From the NCBI GenBank assembly GCA_000697335.1, contig JNEM01012972.1, positions 1 to 11,365 of the forward strand: a stretch of DNA of 11,365 nucleotides, in the 5' to 3' direction. Numbering within the stretch: position 1 is the stretch's first letter; each line of letters starts with the position of its first letter. Below the pieces are notes generated by a model, which saw only the letters and a program-made list of their open reading frames with translations, did not search any database and was not told the origin of the DNA. This DNA is from Conidiobolus incongruus B7586. Lineage: Eukaryota > Entomophthoromycota > Entomophthoromycetes > Entomophthorales > Conidiobolaceae. This document shows positions 1 through 8,432 of this stretch, piece by piece. Both the position numbers and the translations under genes were made by a program.

Positions 1-360
1 TATATTTCTTTTTTAAATAAAACTATTTCTAATTGGTATTCTCAATATAATTTGAGAAGACCTATTATTTTACATGATAATTATAAAATACATAAATCTA
101 AAGTTGTAAAAAACTTTCTAATTAAAAATAACTGGAAAAAACTACCACATCTAGTATATTCCTTAGATTATAACCTATGTGATTATAATTGTTTTAGGCA
201 ATTAAAAAACCAGCTTGCAGGAAAGAAAATTTCTGCAGGAAAATTTAATTGGTTTGTGAAACATCAAATTTCAGTCTTTAATAAAAAGAACTGTTTTTTA
301 GGTGTTAGATCTTTGCCCAAAATATAGCAAAAAGTTATTAGAAATAAAGGAAATTATTAA
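1..360 (+). pseudogene. Mariner transposase, C-terminal fragment (copy 1)
   Basis: Frame 1 is open from the left edge to a TAG at 325-327. It encodes the C-terminal catalytic core of a mariner transposase. The second catalytic aspartate is in LHDN (Asp codon 76-78), and the third is in SLDYNLCDYNCF, a variant of the family's YSPDLxPxDYHLF. Exactly 34 residues separate the two, the mariner DD34D signature. After the TAG the same frame continues QKVIRNKGNY to TAA at 358-360, matching the usual mariner ending (LPxRWxKVIxxxGxYF). The TAG therefore sits where the conserved Trp codon TGG is expected, a single G-to-A nonsense change. Upstream residues (ISNWYSQYN) are open but not diagnostic. There is no start codon within the window; an apparent TTG start at 52 is only an internal codon. 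The first catalytic aspartate lies outside the window. Confidence 0.85.
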
Positions 361-456
361 TTTTATATTATATATTTATTTTTACTTTGTATATATTAAA
401 ATGTTTATTTTTTTTCAATCGCAAAAAATTCCCATTATTTAAATTACAAAGTAATA
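1..456 (+). mobile_element. Mariner (DD34D) DNA transposon, 3' half, copy 1
   Basis: This is the 3' part of a Tc1/mariner-superfamily element that enters from the left edge. It holds the C-terminal transposase coding region (1-360) and a roughly 95-bp 3' tail. The tail matches, in reverse complement, the tail of the minus-strand copy at 9752-9860 almost base for base, which fixes a shared end near 456 here and 9752 there. Just inside that end lies the most GC-rich bit of the tail (about 418-433, CAATCGCAAAAAATTCCC), which may belong to the terminal inverted repeat. The 5' end is outside the window, so the inverted repeat and TA target duplication cannot be confirmed. This is the least decayed of the four copies. 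The family call is firm; the exact end is uncertain by a few bases. Confidence 0.85.
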
Positions 457-457
457 A

Positions 458-640
458 ATTAGTTTGTAAATATTAAATTTTAGTCTTTAATAAAAAACAT
501 TATTTTTTAAATATTAGAAGTTTGCCAAAAATATAATAAAAAGTTATTAATAGTAAAAGTGACTATTATTATAATAAATCTAATAATTTTTATAATTTAT
601 ATATTAATATTTTTGATTAATTTTGATTTTAAAATTTTGC
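458..640 (+). mobile_element. Mariner 3'-end fragment, copy 2, in tandem with copy 1
   Basis: The stretch repeats the last coding part of copy 1 in the same orientation. Positions 458-545 align with about 257-345 (TTTGTAAATATTAAATTTTA against TTTGTGAAACATCAAATTTC, and so on). The sequence still reads SLPKI, then two stops, then KVINSKS. The two stops are TAA TAA where copy 1's ancestor is inferred to have had TGG CAA, which takes G-to-A and C-to-T changes. Beyond about 560 it departs from copy 1 and instead follows the right-edge copy 4, sharing an ATTTTAAAAT block near 626-635 and at the window's right edge. It starts abruptly at the end of copy 1, so it looks like a broken copy whose 5' part was lost or displaced. 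The 3' limit is uncertain. Confidence 0.7.
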
Positions 641-2189
641 TATTATTTGATTTATGTCCTTATATAAATAATTTAGCTAATTTTGAATTTTTCAAATTAA
701 ATACTAATTTAACATTGTTTTTAAATTAAAATATTAAACAAATTAAACTATAATCAATTTTATATCCTATTGAAAAATAAATTTAACTTTAATCCTAATT
801 TGTGATTAAAAATCAATAAGTCAATTAATAAAATAGATATATTATTTCATAACTAATAATAGTTATTATGGTATATTTTAGATTAATTTCTTTTATTTTC
901 TAATTAATAACTCCAAATATGATTTTTTTGGTCTGCTTTATTTAAATAATAAACAAATATCTATAGTTTAAAATATATTATGAATTCGAAAAAACAATTC
1001 AGGAACTGTAGTATATATAAGTTCAATTATTAATATCAAATAATCTATCATATTGCTATTTTTTTTCTTGTTGTATTATTAAATTATATGGTGAAATAAG
1101 AAATATATATTTGAGTTCAAAATTCACACTCAAATTACAAAACCTGATGAATATTTAAAAATAAAATAGTGGTTTAAGATGTTTACATAACTAAGATATA
1201 GATATAAATATATATACATTAATAATTTTGAAAAATATATTTTGTATATTATAACAACAAAGTTACAAATATCTAAACATAAATTTCTTATTTATTTTAT
1301 GAATATTAATTAGCAATACATGGTTATTTTTAATTTAATTTATGAAAAGATTAATTATATATATTATAGTTTCACGTTGATACGTATTATATTAATTTCA
1401 TTTATTTAAATATGAATGATATTTCTATTATTAAAATTTATACTAATTATTGAATATAATATAATTTTAGCATGCAATTTGATTATTTATGGAATAAATT
1501 TTATTATATTTATAATAATTATTTTTTATTTCCTTAATATATAATTTTTTTTGAAACTTAATTATAGAATATACTACTTGATAAGATTAAATAACATTTT
1601 TATTGCATGCAATTGTATATTCAGATTTAAAAGTTATAAAAGTTTACAATGTTAACTTATTAATTGAAATGCCTTATATTTAATAGTGGTTTTTGCTAAT
1701 TAAGTTTCATACCATGATTTTTACTAATTAGAGTATTGCTAATTAACTCACTAATGTTTTGATAAGCTGTATAAATTGAAATAATGAATAGATTAATATG
1801 ACATTAAGATATCAATTGAATTATATATCTTAAAATCTATCCTTAGTAGAATAACCTTGTTGAACAAGTTATAATATTGATTTATTCCAAATAAGTGCCT
1901 TAGATGATTCAATTTTAAAATTAAAGGATTGAAATATGAAAAAATTTAAGGCAATTGATATTATTAATTTATAAATATTGTTTTGTATTCACAAAGGTTA
2001 AACATTTGATATAATCATTATTCTATCAATATTGAGAGGTTGATTTTCCACTTTAATATATAGCAAGTAGTTTGATATAATATCAAATTTGAGTGTCTAG
2101 TTGATTTTAAGATATTGAAATTCAGTAGAAAATTTAGATATATTTATTGTGAATGAATGCTTTACCATCAATTTATGTTTTAAGAAATA
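641..2189. other. AT-rich gene desert, no gene seen
   Basis: About 1.5 kb of very AT-rich DNA holds no open reading frame with family features on either strand. Small items only are visible: the 10-mer GCATGCAATT occurs twice (1470-1479 and 1605-1614); a perfect dyad CTTGTTGAACAAG lies at 1856-1868; and a nested inverted repeat lies at 1896-1953. The right part (about 1900-2189) is downstream of the transporter and should contain its 3' UTR and poly(A) site, but no single signal can be singled out in this composition. Confidence 0.6.
1896..1953. repeat. Nested inverted repeat downstream of the transporter
   Basis: An outer pair TGCCTTA (1896-1902) and TAAGGCA (1947-1953) encloses an inner pair TTCAAT (1908-1913) and ATTGAA (1928-1933). 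A 12-bp palindrome AATTTTAAAATT (1911-1922) overlaps the inner left arm. The site is about 240 bp past the transporter stop codon. No function can be assigned, and short AT palindromes are expected by chance here; the outer arm with its G/C pairs is the less trivial part. Confidence 0.35.
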
Positions 2190-3638
2190 TCATATCATAT
2201 ATCTGAAATCACTAGTAAAATTTGAGTTATTTTGAGTAGCCAACTCATCCATTTTATCGTTCTCCCTTTTTAACAAATATCTCAATATCAACGCAATAAT
2301 GACAACCAAAATAATAGAAGATGCACATATCAAATTACTCCTCAAGTATCTAGGTTGCTCAGATTTGGTATATAGTTGACCAGAAATAATTCCACCAACA
2401 TTAGCAAAGCTTGCAACCATTGCAATCGCTGTGGCGCATTTGGTATTGCCTACTAATGTATTATTAAACCATGCCATTGTTACTGGGATTGAAGAAATTA
2501 CTCCTATTACACATAAATAACATGCGATCAATTGTGCAAGTTGTAGTTCAAGAAAACACAAAAGTATGAAGCCAATAATCGCTAAGAGTAGAGGCGTTAT
2601 TAGATGAAAGCACCTTTCGCTTTTGCGATCCGAATCCCAGGCTAATAATATATTCATAATTGTCGATATGACATAAGGTGGAATTGTTAATATCATTGTT
2701 TCCGATGAAGTAAATCCCATACTTTTGATGATAGTTGGCAATAGTTGTGCAATACAGTAAAGAGGTAAAGTTAAAGAAAAATATAAAAGCATAAATAAAT
2801 ATACTTTATAATCCTTAAACGCTTGTCTAAATTGATCCCAGTTAATTTTACCTGATTCTGATTCTATATGATCCAATTCAAGCTGAGTCACAAGTATTCT
2901 TTTCTCTTTTTCTGTCAGCCATTTTGTTTCACTTGGAGAGTTGGGCATCAACCAAAAAACAGCGAAACCAAACAAAATAGATGGCACACCTTCTACAATA
3001 AAGATCCACTGCCAAGCTTTGAGACCTGCAAGTCCATCCATTTTACTCACTCCGTAAGCGAGAGGCCCAGCAATCACTGCAGACAAGCTACTTGCAGCAA
3101 AATAATATGAGTATCGAATTGCTAATTCCTTTCGTGTATACCAACATGAGAGATAAAACATCAATCCAGGACCTAATCCAGATTCTGCAATCCCTAAAAA
3201 GAACCTTGCTGATAAAATTCCAGCAAAATTGGTTACTGCTGCAAAACATGAAGAAATAACTCCCCAAGTAATCATAATCATTGAAATCCATATTCGTGGT
3301 TTTAATTTTTTTAGTATTAAGTTGGACGGAATTTCGAATAAAATATACCCAAAGAAAAATATTGACAATGACCAAGAGTATTCATTTTGGCTTAGATTCA
3401 AATCAGATTCTAAGTGGTATAGTCGAGCATATCCAATATTGACACGATCTAAAAAGTTAAGAAGAAATATAATTATGACTTGAGGGATAATTCTAAAATC
3501 GATTTTTCTGCTAATTCGTTTTAGTTCTTTGATATCTGAATCGTTTAGATTATTCAAAAAACTATTTGTAATTAATTGAGTATCTACTGGATTATTTTTC
3601 GATTTATCGAGTTCTTCATTTTCATATGTTTTAATCAT
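2190..3638 (-). CDS. MFS transporter, anion:cation symporter family (Dal5/Tna1-like)
   Basis: This 482-residue single-exon gene encodes a major facilitator superfamily permease of the anion:cation symporter family, the fungal group that includes allantoate (Dal5), nicotinate (Tna1) and biotin (Vht1) permeases. It would act as a proton-coupled importer of an organic acid or vitamin-like anion, probably in the plasma membrane. A hydrophilic N-terminus of about 48 residues precedes the first membrane segment with the family motif LDRVNIGYA (63-71). Then come the motif-rich stretch ARFFLGIAESGLGPG (144-158) with WYTRKELAIR (166-175), the WQWIFIVEGVPS block (209-220) leading into the central loop with SPSETKWLTEKEKR (234-247), and ANVGGIISGQLY (412-423) in the C-terminal half. 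Hydrophobic segments fit 12 helices, and the length is normal for the family (about 480-550). The ATG at 3638 is the only suitable start; a tiny upstream ORF overlaps it. No intron or frame break was seen. Composition is clearly richer in G+C than the flanks. The substrate cannot be read from sequence. Confidence 0.93.
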   Translation of the reverse strand: MIKTYENEELDKSKNNPVDTQLITNSFLNNLNDSDIKELKRISRKIDFRIIPQVIIIFLLNFLDRVNIGYARLYHLESDLNLSQNEYSWSLSIFFFGYILFEIPSNLILKKLKPRIWISMIMITWGVISSCFAAVTNFAGILSARFFLGIAESGLGPGLMFYLSCWYTRKELAIRYSYYFAASSLSAVIAGPLAYGVSKMDGLAGLKAWQWIFIVEGVPSILFGFAVFWLMPNSPSETKWLTEKEKRILVTQLELDHIESESGKINWDQFRQAFKDYKVYLFMLLYFSLTLPLYCIAQLLPTIIKSMGFTSSETMILTIPPYVISTIMNILLAWDSDRKSERCFHLITPLLLAIIGFILLCFLELQLAQLIACYLCVIGVISSIPVTMAWFNNTLVGNTKCATAIAMVASFANVGGIISGQLYTKSEQPRYLRSNLICASSIILVVIIALILRYLLKRENDKMDELATQNNSNFTSDFRYMI

Positions 3639-3645
3639 TTTTCAT
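3631..3645 (-). promoter_or_regulatory. 4-codon upstream ORF overlapping the transporter start
   Basis: On the minus strand an ATG at 3645-3643 opens the frame ATG AAA AAT GAT TAA, ending at 3631. The transporter's own ATG (3638-3636) lies inside it in another frame. Both ATGs have A at -3, so both contexts look acceptable. If the mRNA leader begins upstream of 3645, ribosomes would meet this ORF first, and it could lower or tune translation of the permease. The leader start is unknown, so the effect is inference. Confidence 0.45.
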
Positions 3646-3696
3646 TATTATTTTTAAATTTTCAAAAATAATTAGAAAAATCCCTGCTGAATATAG

Positions 3697-3704
3697 TATT
3701 TATA
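3697..3704 (-). promoter_or_regulatory. TATA box of the transporter gene
   Basis: TATAAATA on the minus strand lies 59-66 bp before the transporter ATG, in the spacing usual for filamentous fungal promoters. In this AT-rich DNA such matches are common, so the position is the main support. Confidence 0.4.
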
Positions 3705-5725
3705 ACTTTTTTTAATTCAAACTGAAACTAATTTTAATTTGTATTATTTTGTAAGAATTTTTTTGAATTGATTTACTGTACTAACAATTTTGAGGTTTAA
3801 AATATAAATATAGAACAAAATCCTCTGATTTTGAAATATTTCTCTATCCCCAAATATAATATCAGTTAGTTATTACTGCTTTTGGAATAATTTTAATGTG
3901 GCGCATAATTAATAGTAAAACTTGGTCATTCCGATTAGATGAAAATTGATTTTATTATAATAATGATGAAATCAATATAATATACATAAATACTCATCGT
4001 GTTATCGAAAGCTCATATATGGTTTATATTCTTAGGGCATAGCTTATTTTAATTGTTTTAACTATTGAAATATAATTTTTAATGTATTCTTTTCTAATTG
4101 TTAAATTAAATCTCTTTATTCTAATTCATATTTCATCAAAAATATCAATTGTATATTACAAATAATTTTTTTATCAAAATATAGTTACGCATTCATTATG
4201 TGAAAGTATTCAAGAAGGTTCATAAAGTTTTAAGGCTTTACTAATTGTATATATAAAGACATAGTAATTTTAAATTTCATCACTATATCGGAAAACTTTT
4301 ATATATTGCTGAACTATTAGACTCAAATATTGACCAATATGTCAACTCTAAAGTAATTATTTCATTTTATTATTCCAACCTTAAATTTATCCAAAAATGA
4401 AACAAATTTAATAGCTGGATACTAATGGCATTGTTTTAAATCATTTCCATTAATTGCGATACATATAATGGTAAATCTTATTTGGACAAATATTATTTTA
4501 AATATTAGTACAAAATATATATTATCCAATGCAATTTTAATTTTTTATATTAAAATCATTATTGAATTCCATTTATTATTATATCCAAAGTCTGATTATA
4601 TTATAACGCTATTTCTATAAAAATTTTTAAAATAGGTGATAAAATATATATATTAACATTTTATTATGACAATAAATTTTTCTGATTGAAATTATATTAA
4701 ATTATAAAATTTTAAATATTTTTTAGTGAACTTGTGAGGGTAATTGGATTGTTATATTTAGATTGAGTTATTTCCTAGTTCAAGAGTATAATCTAGAATT
4801 TCAATTTTTCAAAATTGTCAAACTGGATAATTTGAGGTTTATATTATATCAATAACACTTCTTTGATTGGGTAAATAATTAATGCAAGTGCAAAAAATGG
4901 CTTTATGCATTAATAAAATTAATTTAAAGGTCAGTATTTATTTTTGCTCAGTGATTTTCATAAAAATTCAAATAATATATATCAATTAGATTTAAATAGA
5001 TTATTTTTCATTAAATAAACTTTCATTTATTTTTGACAAAAATAGTGTTAATAAAGTATTTTACCGATGAATAAATTATAGTAGTGCCTCATTATTGAAA
5101 GTTCATTCTTCGATAATTTTATTAGAATATAGCAGATTCAGGTTGAATATACAGACTATTAATATAATAAAAAATCCAATTGAAAAAAAATCAAATAATA
5201 TCATAGATTATATAAAATTATGAAATCAATATATTTTGTCCTTAATAAATTCATAAATCACCAAAGAAAAAAAAATATTATCTAAATTTTCAAATGAATT
5301 TACAAAATGATGTTTACTCCATTTAAATTCACTGACTGATGTTCAAAATGTCCGGAGACGGAAGTATTAGCTATAAAATTCTAAATACTGTTAAAAAATA
5401 TAAAATTCTGGATGTAATTAATTGAAAAAAATTTCATCAAGTTAGAATTGGCTTTGAATAATTATAATATTGATAAAAGGTAAATTTAAATATATATAAT
5501 TCAATATTAGATAGTATTATCGAATTTTGCAAAATATATTATTTATAGTGATAAATATTTTATTATTGATATTTTGTACTAAGATAGAAATTTTCATATA
5601 ATAATGAAACAATTTCATATTTATAAAATAAGAAAAATATTAGAAACAAATATATATATATTTAAATCATGATATAGAATTTTCATTTATTATCTTAATA
5701 TATCAGTTGAAAAATAAAGAAAAAA
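3705..5725. other. AT-rich spacer between P450 and transporter, no gene seen
   Basis: About 2 kb of AT-rich DNA separates the two minus-strand genes. It must hold the upstream control region of the transporter (left part) and the 3' end region of the P450 (right part). No coding region, RNA gene or transposase trace could be supported. Local islands with more G+C occur at 3895-3945 (TGTGGCGCATAA and ATTCCGATTAG) and at 5351-5366; the first lies about 260-300 bp before the transporter start and could carry upstream activating sites. Confidence 0.55.
5351..5366. promoter_or_regulatory. GC-rich motif with CGG-N3-CGG direct repeat
   Basis: TCCGGAGACGGAAGTA is the most GC-rich short block in the 2-kb spacer. 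It contains a CGG-AGA-CGG direct repeat, the kind of spaced CGG half-sites bound by fungal Zn2Cys6 regulators, and a TCCGGA palindrome. It lies about 1.7 kb upstream of the transporter start and about 360 bp past the P450 stop. It could instead be the end of a small Tc1/mariner-type element, since the block runs into a TA dinucleotide (5365-5366), but no matching inverted end was found. Both readings are inference. Confidence 0.3.
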
Positions 5726-7382
5726 CTATAAATCTCTTGGATGAAAATTAACCATTAGTTTCTTCTCCTTTGTGTGGATAACAAAATTTTCGTGAGGTGT
5801 CAATCTAGATGTACCTGGCAATGACCATTCGAATTTTCGGACCAAATTGGCAATGGTCACATACATTTCCATAAAAGCTAACTCGCGTCCAACACAGCTG
5901 CGAACTCCACCACCGAAGAGAAGAAGGCGACTAACGAGTGTCTTTTCGGTTCCTTGAGATGCTGCCTCAATCCATCTTTCTGGAAGGAATTTGTCTGGTT
6001 GTTCCCACAGAGCTTCGTTGCGTTGGTAGGCGTACGGCTGCCCTGCAATAGAAATCTATATTATGAAGTTAGTATATATGGTATAATTTTGAGTTCAAAT
6101 ACTTACTCCAGAAGGAATATAATAGCCACAAAGTGCAATACCATCTTCAGGAGCAAGTCTTGTGATAAACGAAGCTTGAGTTGGCATCAATCTTAAGTTT
6201 TCATAAACAATTGCGGTGAGCCAAGGTAAATGTTTACACTCTTGGTAATGGATATCAGCATTCTTATCAGGGAATGTGGAGATGAGCTCGTTGACTAATA
6301 GATCATAGTATTTATGATGCTTTAAAATATGATATATGAGCCAATTCAACGCCATACCGGTTGTATCCATACCAGCAAATAGTAAAGCACATCCCTCTTC
6401 TACCAACTCGATATCTGAGAATCTCTTGCTTGTTTCAGCATCTTTAGCTTCAAACATCTGCTGAAGGATGTCTTTTCTTCTAATTCCTTTTTTACGCTCT
6501 TCAATGCTGTTCTTGATAGTATTAATCATTATTGGGCTATAATTAGATTCAAACCCACGTGTAAAGGGTAAAAGCAATTTTATTGCCCAGGACTTGGTAA
6601 TCCCATCGATTAATGTACTCGGATCAAATGAATCATCTTCTAAAGATCTCAAAGATTTACCAAGTACTAAATGAGAGATAACATCTAGAGTGGATCTTAA
6701 CATTAAGGAGTAAATGTCCACTTGAGTTGTACCAGTTTCGTATTTTAGTGAAATATTACGAATAATAGCTTTAAAACCAAATTCTGAGATATCTTCCTCC
6801 ATCTGCTTTAAATTTTGTAAATTGAATATAGGAGCAACGATTCTTTTCTAAAATATTAATGATTTAGTTCAAATTTTTTAAACTATATTCAAAATATAGA
6901 ATACTCTAATGGCATGATATGACATATCTCTAAAACCAACATTAATAATTTAAATAGTAATAATAAAGTAAAAAATTTACGTAGTTGAAAAAATATTCGG
7001 AACTCGATATTTAATATTCTCAAATATTGGATCTTTTTTAATTCGGTGATTTCCATAAATTTTTTTAACACTTTCTTCATCAATTACTGAAATAATACCC
7101 ATACCTATATTGCAATTAATATATTAAAATTTGCATATCACTTTGGAAATATATCTTACCAACATGGCATATAGGTCCATATTTTTTATGAAGTCGTCTA
7201 ATATGCTCTCCAGGATCTCCTCCCAACTGACAAAGGATATGATTGATTGATGTTGATAATAAGTCCCAAGGGCCAGGAATGTGCCTTAAAGGGCTGATAT
7301 GGCGAGGGTAGAAGAAATGCTTGTAATATAAATATCCCAAAAGGATACAAATTATAACTTTCCAATCGAGTAAATTAATCAT
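5726..7382 (-). CDS. Cytochrome P450 monooxygenase, five exons, 480 aa
   Basis: Exons on the minus strand: 7382-7160, 7104-6981, 6929-6905, 6847-6107 and 6055-5726. Joined, they give 1443 nt with no stop before TAG at 5728-5726. The product is a microsomal haem-thiolate monooxygenase that would use NADPH-P450 reductase. It has an N-terminal membrane anchor (about residues 8-24) and a proline hinge LRHIPGP (32-38). The C-helix region is DMSYHAIRKR, with Tyr where many P450s have Trp. The I-helix oxygen-binding motif is AGMDTT (282-287), the K-helix ExxR is ENLR (340-343), and PERW (396-399) follows. The haem loop is FGGGVRSCVG, with Cys425 as axial ligand. All hallmark residues are present, so the enzyme should be active. 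The length is slightly short for fungal P450s (about 490-530). Splicing was inferred from GT/AG sites, frame and family spacing. The last exon is richer in G+C (about 44% by hand count) than the other exons sampled. The CYP family and substrate are not recognised. Confidence 0.92.
6056..6106 (-). other. P450 intron 4 (51 nt), perfect TACTAAC branch point
   Basis: The donor is GTAAGT, the branch point TACTAAC and the acceptor AATATAG, in phase 0. It yields YYIPSGISIAGQPYAYQRN, which keeps the normal spacing between the IPxG turn and the PYAxxR region. Two further AG acceptors lie 13 and 18 nt downstream; the first would shift the frame, the second would drop six residues in frame. Confidence 0.85.
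6848..6904 (-). other. P450 intron 3 (57 nt)
   Basis: The donor is GTATTC and the acceptor TTTTAG, in phase 0 between Arg124 (AGA) and Lys125 (AAA). It yields YHAIRKRIVAPIF, the expected C-helix sequence. Together with intron 2 it isolates a 25-nt exon (6905-6929). Confidence 0.8.
6930..6980 (-). other. P450 intron 2 (51 nt)
   Basis: The donor is GTAAAT and the acceptor TTTTAG. It splits a threonine codon (AC|A) and yields NIFSTTDMSYHAIR. This matches the conserved region before the C-helix, and no other combination of sites nearby keeps it. Confidence 0.8.
7105..7159 (-). other. P450 intron 1 (55 nt)
   Basis: The donor is GTAAGA and the acceptor ATATAG. The intron splits a glycine codon (G|GT), giving ICHVGMGIISVIDEES across the junction, which aligns with the usual YGPIVRIGPNxLSVxDPE region of fungal P450s. 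Unspliced, the frame stops within the intron. Confidence 0.85.
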
Positions 7383-7415
7383 TTTTTAATTCTTAATAAA
7401 ATGAAAATGATGACT

Positions 7416-7423
7416 TTTATATA
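7416..7423 (-). promoter_or_regulatory. TATA box of the P450 gene
   Basis: TATATAAA on the minus strand, continuing to AG, sits 34-41 bp before the P450 ATG at 7382-7380. It is a near-consensus TATA element at a plausible distance. The ATG follows an A-rich leader (AATTAAAAA). Confidence 0.5.
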
Positions 7424-8335
7424 CATTTGGTATAATTGAAAATTCATATGTTCAACATCATAACTAATGATTTCACTATATTATAATATATATTCATTAT
7501 AATTCCTGGTATTTTAAAAGCATGAATCCATTTATCACTGGAAATCATTTTTGTAATAAAACCACTTAATTAAAACATCTAGTATTAATCAAATGCTCAT
7601 AAAACGTTTTAAAATAATGATTATAGCAATTACCTTAATAAATAATATTGGATATAGCGTCACGATGTTGATAATCCGAATTTTTAATTGCGAAATAGCA
7701 AATCAAAAGTCATAATTCCATTAGTTAGCTGTAAAAATTTAATTTAGTAATATTCAATTGTTTTAAACTCGAAAACTGACATTAAATCCCATGTATTTTT
7801 GAAGGGACTTTAAAGTTAAATATTCATTAATGTTTCCTTTAAGCAAGGACTTACTGAACTAAATACTCGCCACACAAATAGCAGATATTATCAAATTAAT
7901 CACAAACCCATAAATTCAATTTGGTATTCACTTCTGAAAAATGAATGATTTGAATCAATTTGCTCAAAATATAAACTTATCGAAAGTTTTAAATTTTTTA
8001 ATTTTCAATTTTGATAAAAAGATATGCAGATCTAACAAGCTTAGATCAAAAATTGATTTCATTGTAAAAATAATATGAATTCTAGTAATGTTATAATTAT
8101 CTTAAATGAAACAAACTAGCATATAGTTTTATAATTCAAAACTTAATATTTCAGATGCATTAATAAAAAATTTTGTATTCAAACATTGAAACTAAAATTC
8201 TCAATTTATTATATATGGAACATGTACCGAATTGATATTATATTTCAGTTCTGATTCAGAGTTATAGTCAATTTATCTCTTAAAAATTAAAAAATTATGT
8301 AATTTACCAAGCTAAAATATTCTATAATCAAATCC

Positions 8336-8358
8336 TATATATATATATATATATATAT
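8336..8358. repeat. (TA)n microsatellite
   Basis: An uninterrupted alternating TA tract of 23 nt, the first of a pair of near-equal tracts about 75 nt apart. Confidence 0.9.
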
Positions 8359-8432
8359 TGAATTATTAATTTTTTCATCCTCTATAATTTATATTAAAAT
8401 CAAATTTATTCACCATTTGAATAAACTCCATC

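Noticed and set aside
641-2189. CRISPR array, tRNA or rRNA gene
   Set aside because: No regular repeat-spacer pattern, tRNA-like arms or rRNA core sequence was found here or in the other spacers.
2868-3483. Plus- and minus-strand short frames inside the transporter gene
   Set aside because: They lie wholly within the well-supported transporter coding region in other frames and show no family features.
5348-5425. 25-codon frame starting ATG TCC GGA GAC GGA at the GC-rich block
   Set aside because: Too short, and only the first codons depart from AT-rich background; no promoter or conservation evidence.
6043-6106. P450 intron 4 ending at the TTGCAG acceptor
   Set aside because: It looks like the better acceptor by sequence but shifts the frame and destroys the haem-binding exon; the AATATAG acceptor keeps frame and family spacing.
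5954-6196. 80-codon plus-strand frame over P450 exons 4 and 5
   Set aside because: It is antisense to the conserved P450 PERW region and intron 4, with no features of its own.
6889-7083. 64-codon open frame on the minus strand inside the P450 gene
   Set aside because: It overlaps exons 2 and 3 in another frame and reads through intron 2; the spliced P450 frame explains the region better.
7380-7428. 15-codon upstream ORF ending in TGA over the P450 start codon
   Set aside because: Its ATG overlaps the likely TATA box, so it would lie outside the mRNA if that promoter is used.
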